NCBI GenBank assembly: GCA_017471245.1
Contig: JAFUVB010000034.1
Span: 1 to 64,000 of the forward strand
DNA length: 64,000 nucleotides
From: Prevotella sp.
Lineage (GTDB): Bacteria; Bacteroidota; Bacteroidia; Bacteroidales; Bacteroidaceae
Reading direction: 5' to 3'
A program made the position numbers and the translations under genes. Positions 31,205 to 39,248 of the stretch are shown here, in pieces. Under the pieces are notes generated by a model. The model ran no database searches and was not told the origin of the DNA. It saw only the letters and a list, made by a program, of their open reading frames with translations. Position 1 is the first letter of the stretch; each line of letters starts with the position of its first letter.

Positions 31205-32080
31205 ATGCATACAAGGGAAGAAAAATTAGAAGCATTTGGAAGGTTGCTCGACGTTCTTGACCAGCTTAGGGAGAAATGTCCGTGGGACAAGAAGCAGACA
31301 AACGAGAGTTTAAGGCCGAACACGATAGAAGAAACCTTCGAACTGTGCGATGCGCTTATCAAGAACGACGTTCACAATATATGCAAAGAGTTGGGAGATG
31401 TTCTCATGCATGTGGTGTTCTATTCGAGAATCGGATCGGAAACGAATGATTTCGACATCGCCGATGTGTGCAACATGCAGGCAGATAAGCTCATCTTCCG
31501 GCATCCGCATATCTATCATTCGTCGCAAGTAGGGCAGAAGGAGCCGTTGCCATTGGATGATCCGCGGTTCGATTTGGCAGGTTTGAGCGAATCGGAGTTT
31601 CAGAATGCGGAGACCAGTGATCAGGTTCTACAGAATTGGGAACAGATAAAACTGCGTGAAAAAGACGGAAACAAGAGCGTTCTCTCAGGTGTTCCTAATT
31701 CACTTCCAAGTCTGATCAAGGCATACCGTATTCAGGACAAGGCACGAAATGTGGGTTTCGACTGGGAAAACAAAGAAGATGTTTGGGCAAAGGTGCATGA
31801 GGAACTGAAAGAACTTGAAGACGAATTGAAAAAAGAGGACAAAGAAAAGTCCACAAAAGAGTTGGGCGACTTCCTGTTTTCTGTGATCAATGCCGCCCGT
31901 CTCTACAAGCTCAATCCCGACAATGCACTGGAACATACAAACCAAAAGTTCATCCGCCGTTTCAACTATGTGGAAGAGCACTCCATCAAGATTGGTAAAC
32001 CGCTGACAGAAATGACGTTAAGCGAAATGGATGAATTATGGAATGAAGCGAAGAAACTGGAAAACGACATACAAGAATAA
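31205..32080 (+). CDS. mazG: Nucleoside triphosphate pyrophosphohydrolase MazG
   Basis: Hydrolyses nucleoside triphosphates to monophosphates, a housecleaning activity. The 291-residue protein has the two tandem MazG domains: CPWDKKQTNESLRPNTIEETFEL with CKELGDVLMHVVF in the first, and VHEELKELEDELKKEDKEK with TKELGDFLFSVINAAR in the second. The EExxE and ExxD metal-binding patterns are intact in both. It is followed after 16 bases by a lipoprotein gene and then rnz, all on the same strand. Confidence 0.93.
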   Translation: MHTREEKLEAFGRLLDVLDQLREKCPWDKKQTNESLRPNTIEETFELCDALIKNDVHNICKELGDVLMHVVFYSRIGSETNDFDIADVCNMQADKLIFRHPHIYHSSQVGQKEPLPLDDPRFDLAGLSESEFQNAETSDQVLQNWEQIKLREKDGNKSVLSGVPNSLPSLIKAYRIQDKARNVGFDWENKEDVWAKVHEELKELEDELKKEDKEKSTKELGDFLFSVINAARLYKLNPDNALEHTNQKFIRRFNYVEEHSIKIGKPLTEMTLSEMDELWNEAKKLENDIQE

Positions 32081-32096
32081 TGCAACTGAAAAGATT

Positions 32097-32663
32097 ATGA
32101 GGAACTATAGATTTTACATGTTGTGCCTGTTGGTCGGCATATTCTTCTGCGGATGCAAGGAGAATAAGAAAGTTGATGAAAAATCAAGACAAGATGTAGT
32201 CTTTGATATTGTGGAAAACGATGTCGATGAAACCATCTATGGGCGATGCGGAGAAGGCACTGCCATGCACACACTTGAGCTTATCACCGACAACGGAGAC
32301 ACTCTTGCCTTTTCAATCAACAACGACTCCATCTCAAACGTGAAGGGCGGTCTCGGCATTGGTGACCGATTGGCCGTGATGGTCGACGGTTCAGTGAAAG
32401 ACACAGATATCCCTTGTGCCGCAGAAGTGATCAACCTCACGACCTTAATCGGCAAATGGATAAGTCTCGACAAATCTTTCGAACTGCAGGAAGGAGGCGT
32501 TATCATTTCAAACATCAAGGAACCGAAGCCATACGTTGAATGGAAAATCCTGAACGGGCAGTTGGTTCTTTCCGCAGACACCTTCAACATCTATGAATTG
32601 GGTGCAGACAGCCTGCTGTTAGAGAACGACCGGGGCATCTATGCCTACAAGCGACTCAGATAA
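32097..32663 (+). CDS. Lipocalin-like lipoprotein
   Basis: A 188-residue protein with a lipoprotein-type signal (LCLLVGIFFCGC, Cys at about 18) and a beta-rich remainder. The C-terminal half, LIGKWISLDKSFELQEGGV through VEWKILNGQLVLS and GIYAYKR, resembles the lipocalin-like domain common in Bacteroidota lipoproteins, where it may bind small hydrophobic ligands. The start at 32097 was chosen because it opens the signal peptide; an upstream ATG would overlap mazG. Function unknown. Confidence 0.75.
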   Translation: MRNYRFYMLCLLVGIFFCGCKENKKVDEKSRQDVVFDIVENDVDETIYGRCGEGTAMHTLELITDNGDTLAFSINNDSISNVKGGLGIGDRLAVMVDGSVKDTDIPCAAEVINLTTLIGKWISLDKSFELQEGGVIISNIKEPKPYVEWKILNGQLVLSADTFNIYELGADSLLLENDRGIYAYKRLR

Positions 32664-32674
32664 AAGCTCACGTT

Positions 32675-33589
32675 ATGCAGCCATTCAGAGTATATATTAT
32701 GGGATGCGGCAGTGCTCTGCCCACTCCAAAGCATGGTGCTTCAGCGCAGGTAATTGAAATCCGCGACAAGATGTTCCTCGTTGATTGCGGAGAAGGTACG
32801 CAGATACAGCTGCGACGCTCACATATCAATTTCATGCGCATACAAGCTGTGTTCATTTCCCATCTGCATGGTGACCATTGTTTTGGGCTTATCGGCATGA
32901 TAAGCACATTCGGCATGCTTGGCCGCACAGCTCCTCTTCATGTGTATGCACCCCGAGAGTTGGAGCCAATGCTGACATCACAGATTGAAATGTTTTGCAA
33001 TGGCTTGGAATATGAGGTGGTTTTCCATGCCATAGAGACCACCCAATCACAGATTATCTATGAAGACAGGAGCCTGACCGTAACCACAATACCGCTGAAT
33101 CACCGTATTTCTTGTTGTGGGTTCCTGTTCCGCGAGAAGCAGGGACTACCTCATATCCGCCGGGATATGATTGATTTCCTTCAAATACCCATCAGTCAAA
33201 TCAACAATATCAAAGCGGGTGACGGCTGGACGACAGAAGACGGCACCCATTATCCCCATGAACGGTTGGTGACACCGCCCGACCGTGCTCGTTCCTATGC
33301 ATATTGCAGCGACACCAAATACATGCCTCACTTGCATGAACTGCTTGTGGATGTAGACATGCTGTATCATGAAAGCACCTATTGCGAAGACAATGCCGAC
33401 CGCGCAAGGCTCTATTATCACTCCACAGCGCACCAGGCTGCTATGGTTGCAAGAGATGCAGGCGTGAAAAAACTGCTGCTCGGCCACTATTCAGCACGCT
33501 ATAATGATGAGGAAATGATAGTCAAGGAAGCACGCGAAATATTCCCTGAAAGCTATCTGACCAAAGAAAATGACGTGTTTAATGTGTAA
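32675..33589 (+). CDS. rnz: Ribonuclease Z
   Basis: Endonuclease that trims the 3' ends of tRNA precursors. The 304-residue metallo-beta-lactamase-fold protein has the zinc motif SHLHGDHCFG, the following Asp in DCGEGTQIQLRR-type context, and the later ligands in AYCSDTKYM, YHESTY and HSTAHQAA, as in RNase Z/ElaC. It begins 11 bases after the lipoprotein stop. Confidence 0.95.
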   Translation: MQPFRVYIMGCGSALPTPKHGASAQVIEIRDKMFLVDCGEGTQIQLRRSHINFMRIQAVFISHLHGDHCFGLIGMISTFGMLGRTAPLHVYAPRELEPMLTSQIEMFCNGLEYEVVFHAIETTQSQIIYEDRSLTVTTIPLNHRISCCGFLFREKQGLPHIRRDMIDFLQIPISQINNIKAGDGWTTEDGTHYPHERLVTPPDRARSYAYCSDTKYMPHLHELLVDVDMLYHESTYCEDNADRARLYYHSTAHQAAMVARDAGVKKLLLGHYSARYNDEEMIVKEAREIFPESYLTKENDVFNV

Positions 33590-33603
33590 AAATGCGAAAA
33601 AAG

Positions 33604-33635
33604 TTTGGCGAATTGAAATAATAGTCGTATTTTTG
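33604..33635 (+). promoter_or_regulatory. Promoter of the sorting-domain-like gene
   Basis: TTTG (33604-33607), a 20-base spacer, then TATTTTTG (33628-33635), 22 bases before the ATG. It may also serve the downstream transpeptidase-sigma operon, since no terminator intervenes. Confidence 0.7.
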
Positions 33636-33657
33636 CAAAAATTTAAAATGGGTTATT

Positions 33658-33966
33658 ATGAGCAAATTTTTACGCAACATATTTTTGGCATTAATGTTCT
33701 TGGCATCAGTACCTGCGGTTACATACGCTTCTGAGGCTGTTGAGATAATCGAGCAGGATAATCAGGGCATCACGATTACCGTGCAGGACAATGTTCTCCA
33801 TGTGACTAATGCCAACGGTCAGATGCTCTTTATATACAACGTTACCGGTGTCAGGGTGATGAGCATCAAGATTGAGGGTGCCGATAAGCGTGTGGAGCTT
33901 AACCTTCCAAAGGGTTGCTACATCGTAAAAGTTGGAAACACCGTGCGTAAAATATCCTTGAAATAG
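33658..33966 (+). CDS. Small secreted protein resembling a free-standing type IX C-terminal sorting domain
   Basis: A 102-residue protein: a signal peptide to about residue 25 (PAVTYA), then a single 75-residue beta-sandwich-like unit. VTNANGQMLFIYNVTGVRVMS, then VELNLPKGCYIVKVGN and a basic last strand VRKISLK, match the layout of Por-secretion C-terminal (T9SS type A) domains. Such domains normally end long exported proteins, whereas here the domain stands alone. It could be a truncated remnant, or a small secreted protein using that fold. It precedes an L,D-transpeptidase gene by 18 bases in the same frame. Confidence 0.65.
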   Translation: MSKFLRNIFLALMFLASVPAVTYASEAVEIIEQDNQGITITVQDNVLHVTNANGQMLFIYNVTGVRVMSIKIEGADKRVELNLPKGCYIVKVGNTVRKISLK

Positions 33967-33984
33967 TATTCTTACCGGAACGTT

Positions 33985-35529
33985 TTGTGCAGATTTTCTT
34001 TTTTCACGCTTCTCTTCATCAGCCTTTTATGCAGTTGTCATGAAGAGACTTCCAATCCGAACAAGCATCTACAGATAGCTGATTTTAATGATATGTCTAT
34101 GAACGAATTCCGTTTAGACGCTCATAAAATCAGAAAACACATCATGAAGATTGCCGACATGGATAAAGACAACAGACTCGCCGACCGGCATGTGAAGCAA
34201 TACTATCAGAGCAGAAAGCCCTTTCTTTGGATCAGCCGCGCAGGAATCGACCGCCGTGCCGATTCTCTTTTGTCGTATTTGCAGCATGTTGAGAACGCAG
34301 GACTGAATCCCAACCGCTTCCGCCTCTCCCAGATTGAGCGTGACATTGACCGCATCAGACAATTGAATCTTGGCAAAGACGAAGTCTCGAACATCAATAT
34401 GGTGTATGCCCGACTGGAATATAATCTCACAAAAGCATTTCTGAAATACACCAACGGACAGTATTTCGGATTTGTAAACCCCAACAGCCTGTATAACAAA
34501 TTGTGCGTAAAGGACTCCGATTCATTGCATGTCAACTATTTCCATCTGTATGATGTGGCAATGAAACATCCCAACGAAGATTTCAATGAGCGGGCAATCA
34601 AGAAGATCCACAACGACAGCGTAGACATATTCCTCCGGGAAGTGCAGCCTGTTTCCAAGTTATACCAGCGGCTGTGCAACCGACTGAAAGAGCCGTCGCT
34701 GACAAAAACACAACAAATCACTACGCTCTGCAATATCGAGCGTTGCCGCTGGAGACTCAACGACTATCCTGAAAACCACAAGAAGCACATCGTGGTGAAC
34801 ATCCCATCGTATAGCCTGTATGCCGTAGACAAAGACAGCGTGCTCACAATGAGGGTAGGGTGCGGCACGAACAATACCAAGACGCCGCTGCTTACCAGCA
34901 AGATCAACCGCATGGAACTGAATCCCGTGTGGATTGTTCCCCAAAGCATTGCCAAGGGAATTGTATATAAACAGGGCTATCTGCGCAAGGAACACATGTA
35001 TATCCTTGACAAAAAGCAAGGAAAACTTGATGTGGAGTATGCTTCCTACGACAAGATCATGTCAGGACAGCAACATATCGTCCAAGAAGGAGGGGCTGGC
35101 AATTCATTGGGAAGGATCATTTTCCGTTTCCCCAACAACCATGCCGTCTATCTGCACGACACTTCTTCGCCGTGGCTTTTCGATCGCGACCATCGGGCAG
35201 TGAGCCATGGATGCGTGAGAGTGCAGAAACCATTCGAGCTGGCAGTGTTTCTCCTCGACAAGAAAGACGAAGACACCATAGAGAAAATACGTTACAGCAT
35301 GACCGCCGATGTGAACAACTACAACGAAAACGACGGTATTGACAAGTCGCAGATTGACCGTGGAAAGCTTATCCACCGTATTGATGTGACACCAGAAGTA
35401 CCTGTGTTTATCACATACTACACGCTCTATCCCGACAAAAGCGGGAATCTCGTGGAATACAAGGACGTTTACGGGTACGACAAAGCATTGTTCAACGAAT
35501 TAAAGGTATATGTCGGAGACATTCAATGA
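33985..35529 (+). CDS. L,D-transpeptidase (YcbB-like) lipoprotein, TTG start
   Basis: Probable peptidoglycan 3-3 cross-linking enzyme of 514 residues. It has a lipoprotein signal (FISLLCSC), a long N-terminal region with the scaffold found in YcbB/LdtD proteins (ADSLLSYLQHVENAGLNP), and a YkuD catalytic domain at about 265-430. The active-site motif is VSHGCVRVQ with Cys410, preceded by His in VYLHDTSSPW. The only plausible start after the previous stop is TTG at 33985; it gives the complete signal peptide. It overlaps or abuts the sigma factor gene downstream, suggesting that the enzyme and the stress regulators are made together. Confidence 0.85.
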   Translation: MCRFSFFTLLFISLLCSCHEETSNPNKHLQIADFNDMSMNEFRLDAHKIRKHIMKIADMDKDNRLADRHVKQYYQSRKPFLWISRAGIDRRADSLLSYLQHVENAGLNPNRFRLSQIERDIDRIRQLNLGKDEVSNINMVYARLEYNLTKAFLKYTNGQYFGFVNPNSLYNKLCVKDSDSLHVNYFHLYDVAMKHPNEDFNERAIKKIHNDSVDIFLREVQPVSKLYQRLCNRLKEPSLTKTQQITTLCNIERCRWRLNDYPENHKKHIVVNIPSYSLYAVDKDSVLTMRVGCGTNNTKTPLLTSKINRMELNPVWIVPQSIAKGIVYKQGYLRKEHMYILDKKQGKLDVEYASYDKIMSGQQHIVQEGGAGNSLGRIIFRFPNNHAVYLHDTSSPWLFDRDHRAVSHGCVRVQKPFELAVFLLDKKDEDTIEKIRYSMTADVNNYNENDGIDKSQIDRGKLIHRIDVTPEVPVFITYYTLYPDKSGNLVEYKDVYGYDKALFNELKVYVGDIQ

Positions 35530-35530
35530 T

Positions 35531-36061
35531 ATGATTACACCCGAGATGCTCGCTGATCCCAAGGAGCGGAGAAAGGCATTCAGCATCGTGGTGAAGAAGT
35601 ATAGCGAGCCGCTATACTGGAAGATTCGTCGTATCGTTATTTACCACGACGATGCCAATGACGTGCTCCAAAATGTGTTCATGAAGGCTTGGAACAGTCT
35701 GGATGATTTCCAAAACAAATCGCAAATATCCACTTGGCTCTATCGGATAGCCATCAATGAGAGCCTCGATTTCGTGAGAAGACAGAAGAACAAGATAAGT
35801 GCCGATGCCGACCTGAGTATGGCAAACCGCCTGATGGCAGACGATTATTTCGACGGCGACCGCACGCATGCACTTCTGCAAGAGGCCATCGCGACGTTGC
35901 CCGACGTGCAGCGCACGGTGTTCACCCTACGCTATTTCGAAGAAATGAAATACAATGAGATCTCCCAATTGCTCGGTACTTCTGAAGGAGCACTAAAAGC
36001 ATCCTACCATATTGCTGTGAAGAAAATCACGGAATATGTCACGAAGCACAATGACACATAA
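35531..36061 (+). CDS. ECF-type RNA polymerase sigma factor
   Basis: A 176-residue extracytoplasmic-function sigma-70 protein. Region 2 includes HDDANDVLQNVFMKAWNSL and STWLYRIAINESLDFVRRQ; region 4 includes TLPDVQRTVFTLRYFEEMKYNEISQLLG with the recognition helix EGALKASYHIAVKKI. An alternative ATG at 35510 overlaps the transpeptidase stop. Next to it are a single-pass membrane protein and a Spy-like secreted protein, the usual partners that hold such a factor inactive and sense the envelope. Confidence 0.88.
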   Translation: MITPEMLADPKERRKAFSIVVKKYSEPLYWKIRRIVIYHDDANDVLQNVFMKAWNSLDDFQNKSQISTWLYRIAINESLDFVRRQKNKISADADLSMANRLMADDYFDGDRTHALLQEAIATLPDVQRTVFTLRYFEEMKYNEISQLLGTSEGALKASYHIAVKKITEYVTKHNDT

Positions 36062-36151
36062 ACTCTTGAATGCGAAGAAAGAAATCAAAAATAGCAGAAC
36101 CTGGTTAAACTTTATACAAAATATAACGTCAAATAACAAAAATAATATATC

Positions 36152-36529
36152 ATGACTGAAGAAGAACTACTGAAACAGACATTTGGTAACGCAAATCATT
36201 TCCAGGTTCCCGATGGATTTTTCGATCGTTTTGCTGATGAGATGATGGCAAAAATAGAGGAAAGTCCCATAGAGGAACAACCAAAGACTATTGCCAAAGG
36301 CAGGAATGCAATAATCAGAAGATTCGTTCCTTATCTGGCAGTGGCATCTGTCGTGGGCTTGCTATTCGGTGTTGCGGTATTCCATTCACCGACAGACGAA
36401 GGCCAAAACGGCAACATGCAAGTGCAGACACTGGCATCTGCTCCATCGGGAGACGCGCTCGACCAGATGGCCGACTATGTGATGCTCGACAATCAAGACC
36501 TCTATAGTTACATGTCAAATGAGTATTAA
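36152..36529 (+). CDS. Putative membrane anti-sigma factor
   Basis: A 125-residue protein with an acidic N-terminal cytoplasmic part (EEELLKQTFGNANHFQVPDGFFDRFADEMM), one membrane segment at about residues 56-76 (FVPYLAVASVVGLLFGVAVF) and a short external tail rich in Asp. Size, topology and its position right after an ECF sigma gene suggest an anti-sigma factor, but the sequence is not a family I can name and no zinc-binding HxxxCxxC motif is present. Confidence 0.6.
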   Translation: MTEEELLKQTFGNANHFQVPDGFFDRFADEMMAKIEESPIEEQPKTIAKGRNAIIRRFVPYLAVASVVGLLFGVAVFHSPTDEGQNGNMQVQTLASAPSGDALDQMADYVMLDNQDLYSYMSNEY

Positions 36530-36530
36530 T

Positions 36531-36968
36531 ATGAAAAGACATATTATAATTATATTACTATTCCTTGTCTGCATGGGTGCAAAAGCGCAGCAAAACAAGT
36601 TCGACCCGCAGAAATTCCAGGCTGCCTTGGAGCAATTCATCACCCGGGAAGCGAAGCTCACGCAGAAAGAAGCTGCCGATTTCTTCCCCATTTACAAGGA
36701 ATTGCAGGCAAAACAGCGCGCTCTGTTCCAGCAGGCAGGCAAGTCGCGTTGGGTGAAACCTGCTTCTGAAGCCGAATGCCGCACTGCTATTGAGAAGCAA
36801 GATGCCATCGACATACAGATAAAGAAACTTCAGAAGCAGTATCATCAGAAATACCTTCAGGTGATTTCTGCCAGCAAGCTGTATGACGTGATACGAGCCG
36901 AAGACAGGTTCCACCGGCAATCCATCCGAAAATTCACGGAACGGCAGGCTCCCCCCAAACGAAAATAG
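36531..36968 (+). CDS. Spy/CpxP-like periplasmic protein
   Basis: A 145-residue exported protein: signal peptide to about residue 19 (CMGAKA), then an all-helical, strongly charged region (FQAALEQFITREAKLTQKEAADFFPIYKELQAKQRALF). The LTQKEA segment resembles the LTxxQ repeat of Spy/CpxP chaperone-sensors, and Bacteroidota relatives are annotated as sensors of ECF sigma factors. The start at 36531, 1 base after the anti-sigma stop, gives the clean signal peptide; an ATG at 36519 would overlap. It is last in the operon and followed by a strong terminator. Confidence 0.7.
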   Translation: MKRHIIIILLFLVCMGAKAQQNKFDPQKFQAALEQFITREAKLTQKEAADFFPIYKELQAKQRALFQQAGKSRWVKPASEAECRTAIEKQDAIDIQIKKLQKQYHQKYLQVISASKLYDVIRAEDRFHRQSIRKFTERQAPPKRK

Positions 36969-36972
36969 AGTT

Positions 36973-37008
36973 AAAGTGTGCAATATAAAAGCTGCACACT
37001 TTATTTTT
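36973..37008 (+). terminator. Intrinsic terminator of the sigma operon
   Basis: A perfect 10-bp stem (AAAGTGTGCA / TGCACACTTT) with a 10-base loop and a T-rich tail, 5 bases after the Spy-like gene. Confidence 0.85.
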
Positions 37009-37089
37009 CGTTATCCTGCAGGCAATTGCCTGACGATCAATCAATCACTTTTGCATAACAACCCAATCAATAAACGAAAAACCAAAAAA

Positions 37090-38241
37090 ATGAAAAACCG
37101 AGTCTTTTTATCCGTACTGATGATTGTTTTTGTTGCCATGAAAGCGCAATCACAAACAAATCCGCAACGTGGAAGTATCATAACCAATCATCATGAGACC
37201 CTTAAAGGATACATCGATTACCTATCCGACGAGAAAAATGCCTACGAATGCCATTTCAAAGCTGACGGAGAGTCTTCGTATAAATTGTATAAACCCGGTG
37301 AAATCGCAGAATATAAGCTCGACAATGGCGGTGCTTATTATGTGTCGAGAACATTTCCGGTGGGCAATCAGCAGAAAACAGTTTTCGCATCTTATCTGCT
37401 AAAAGGCGAAATCAGCCTTTTCCACCTTGTGGAAGGGAATACCGACTATTATTATTTCGTTGATGCCAACGGGAGAGTTGCCGTAATGAAAGATGAAAAC
37501 AAGAGTTATCGTAGCGCAGAAGAAGCAATGAAGGTGCGGCGGGATAATGTTCGCGAAGTAAGTCAGCTGTTTTCCAAGAGCACTGCGACCGTCAACAAAT
37601 TGAGCAACCTTGATTTGTCGCCTCGTTCTTTAACCCGCATCACCCGTGAATATGTAGAAAACTACTGCACCAGCAATGAAGACTGTGTGCAATACCTCGT
37701 CGATGAAAAATCGGCTTCTACCGTAAAGGCTAAAATGCGGATAGCTGTCGGCGGCGGTTTGGGGTCTTTCAAGGTGAAACCTCTGTCAGGAATAAAGGCA
37801 GATGACCTGTCTCTGAGCGGCTTTGTCCCAGAATTTGGTGCTGGAATTGACCTGCATTTCCCCCGAATGTCGCGCTATTTGTTTTTCCAGGGTATGGTTC
37901 TTGCCAGCTTATGGGACATGAGCAAGGATTCCTACAATGTGAAATTCACGAATGTGGACGTTCAATTGGGAGCTGCATTGCGCTCTAATGGAGATCAGGT
38001 GGTTAGTCCTCTGTTTCGTGCAGGTGTCATTTTAGGACAGACAGCAGGCATGAAGACCACCGACATGGGCGATTATATCAACGGACACGGCACAACGAAA
38101 GGCCTTTACATCGGTGCAGGCGTTGACATACCTATTGGCAAGCCCATGCTGGCCATCACTGCCGACCTGCAATATCGTCACGACAACAAGGCGGATGCCA
38201 ATCTTTTGCAAGTCGGCCTGAATGCTTCTGTGTCTTTTTAA
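37090..38241 (+). CDS. Outer-membrane beta-barrel protein of unknown function
   Basis: A 383-residue exported protein with a signal peptide (MKNRVFLSVLMIVFVAMKAQSQ). A middle region (about 25-130) resembles a small beta domain with GYIDYLSDEKNAYECHF and YYYFVDANGRVAVM. The C-terminal region of about 160 residues has alternating amphipathic strands and ends NASVSF, the terminal Phe expected of outer-membrane barrels. The first ATG upstream (36976) is inside the preceding terminator, so the ATG at 37090 was chosen. A single CysX5Cys pair (CTSNEDC) is present. Similar proteins are widespread in Bacteroidota without a known role. Confidence 0.75.
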   Translation: MKNRVFLSVLMIVFVAMKAQSQTNPQRGSIITNHHETLKGYIDYLSDEKNAYECHFKADGESSYKLYKPGEIAEYKLDNGGAYYVSRTFPVGNQQKTVFASYLLKGEISLFHLVEGNTDYYYFVDANGRVAVMKDENKSYRSAEEAMKVRRDNVREVSQLFSKSTATVNKLSNLDLSPRSLTRITREYVENYCTSNEDCVQYLVDEKSASTVKAKMRIAVGGGLGSFKVKPLSGIKADDLSLSGFVPEFGAGIDLHFPRMSRYLFFQGMVLASLWDMSKDSYNVKFTNVDVQLGAALRSNGDQVVSPLFRAGVILGQTAGMKTTDMGDYINGHGTTKGLYIGAGVDIPIGKPMLAITADLQYRHDNKADANLLQVGLNASVSF

Positions 38242-38315
38242 AAGACCTATAGGAAAAAGACAAATATAGTGTCGCTGCGCGTAAATCATTGATTGAAAGC
38301 AGACTATGAGATTTT

Positions 38316-38513
38316 ATGTGTCATCTGCTGCGTTACCTGCTGCGTCATCTGCTGCGTTTTTTCATTGACTATTGACCATTGACCGTTGAGAATTGACCAT
38401 TGACCGTTGAGGATTGACCATTGACCGTTGAGGATTGACCATTGACCATTGAGCATTGAACATTGGGAAATGCTCAGCAGGTAACGCAGCAGGTAACGCA
38501 GCGGGTAACACAT
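38316..38513. repeat. Inverted-repeat element with 12-bp arm units (copy 1)
   Basis: The left arm 38316-38356 is ATGTG plus three 12-mers (TCATCTGCTGCG, TTACCTGCTGCG, TCATCTGCTGCG). The right arm 38473-38513 is its inverted counterpart (TTACC[C/T]GCTG[C/A]G units in reverse, ending CACAT). Between the arms lies an array of 7-bp repeats. The same arms flank a different core at 59973-60329. Size, palindromic ends and lack of genes resemble a MITE or REPIN-like element, but no target-site duplication is obvious. Confidence 0.85.
38364..38468. repeat. Heptamer array, consensus ATTGACC, 15 units
   Basis: Fifteen 7-bp units run without a break. The order is ATTGACT, ATTGACC, ATTGACC, GTTGAGA, then two cycles of ATTGACC-ATTGACC-GTTGAGG, then a run of variants ending ATTGGGA. 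The higher-order period is 21 bp, two helical turns, placing each GTTGAG unit on the same face of the helix. It fills the interior of the inverted-repeat element. Confidence 0.9.
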
Positions 38514-38626
38514 GGATTAAGGAAAGTAGTTGACAATCAGCGGTTTATGCGCAGCGACATTTGTTTTCCATTTTTTGTGTTTGGAGAAGTTTTTGAAGCA
38601 CTTGTCAAGACCTTCTTTTTTCCATT

Positions 38627-38714
38627 TTAATACCTATGTTTTTGATGGTCAAAACCTATGCTTTTGATGGCTGAAACCTATGCTTTTGAAGGCTGAAACC
38701 TTAGTTTTCGCATT
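38627..38714 (+). repeat. 22-bp tandem array, core CCTATGCTTTT (locus 2 of 3)
   Basis: Four units with an exact 22-bp period begin at 38627, 38649, 38671 and 38693, of the type TCAAAACCTATGCTTTTGATGG. The array stops 6 bases from the nudix stop codon. Same core and period as the arrays at 12172 and 60531. Confidence 0.85.
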
Positions 38715-38720
38715 AATTGT

Positions 38721-39224
38721 TCATTGTTTCCCGAAGAATTTCATGAATTCATCCTCGAAATTTGGGGTGAAAACATCCTTTCCGATGTACTCCATGATCT
38801 CTTTTCTCGACCAGAATCTGCCACCGGCAAGTTCGTCTCTGCTCGGTTGAATGGTGCCGTCGTAGACGGTTTTGTGCACATAAACCAACTCGCGTTCCCG
38901 CTTTCCTTCGAAGACATACATGCCAATTCTTTCCGGCAAATAGTCGGTAATGCCCAGCTCTTCCTTCACTTCCCGGTGCAAAGCCTGCTCAATGGTTTCG
39001 TTCAAATCCACATGACCGCCGCACGCAGTGTCCCATTTGCCGGGCTGAATGTCCTTCCATAGCGGGCGCTGCTGCAGGTAGAGGTCGCCGTTTGAATTGA
39101 ACACGTGGAGATGAACCACAGGATGCAGCACTTTGCAGCCGTTGTGAGCCTCGCCTCTTGATATGCTTCCAACAACGTTTCCTTGCTCGTCAACCACCGG
39201 AAACAGTTCTTTTTGATTGTCCAT
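38721..39224 (-). CDS. NUDIX hydrolase
   Basis: A 167-residue nudix-fold protein. The complete Nudix box is GHVDLNETIEQALHREVKEELGI, giving the metal-binding REVKEE helix. The flanks (LHPVVHLHVFNSNGDLYLQQRP before, and the YVHKTVYDG strand after) resemble the YfcD/isopentenyl-diphosphate-isomerase-like branch. It begins 24 bases after ispE, so it is probably in one operon with it. A link to isoprenoid precursors is attractive, but the substrate cannot be inferred safely. Confidence 0.85.
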   Translation of the reverse strand: MDNQKELFPVVDEQGNVVGSISRGEAHNGCKVLHPVVHLHVFNSNGDLYLQQRPLWKDIQPGKWDTACGGHVDLNETIEQALHREVKEELGITDYLPERIGMYVFEGKRERELVYVHKTVYDGTIQPSRDELAGGRFWSRKEIMEYIGKDVFTPNFEDEFMKFFGKQ

Positions 39225-39248
39225 TTTGCAATAATCGTTGGGTTGTTT

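Noticed and set aside
38364-38468. Replication origin with DnaA boxes or iterons
   Set aside because: ATTGACC is unlike the DnaA box; no dnaA, dnaN or partition gene is near, and the array is inside a repeat element that occurs again elsewhere.
38304-38513. A 69-codon minus-strand frame across the repeat element, with repeating peptide NGQWSIL
   Set aside because: It is produced by the 7-bp and 12-bp repeats, both of which keep reading frame every 21 or 12 bases; there is no promoter, signal or conserved domain.
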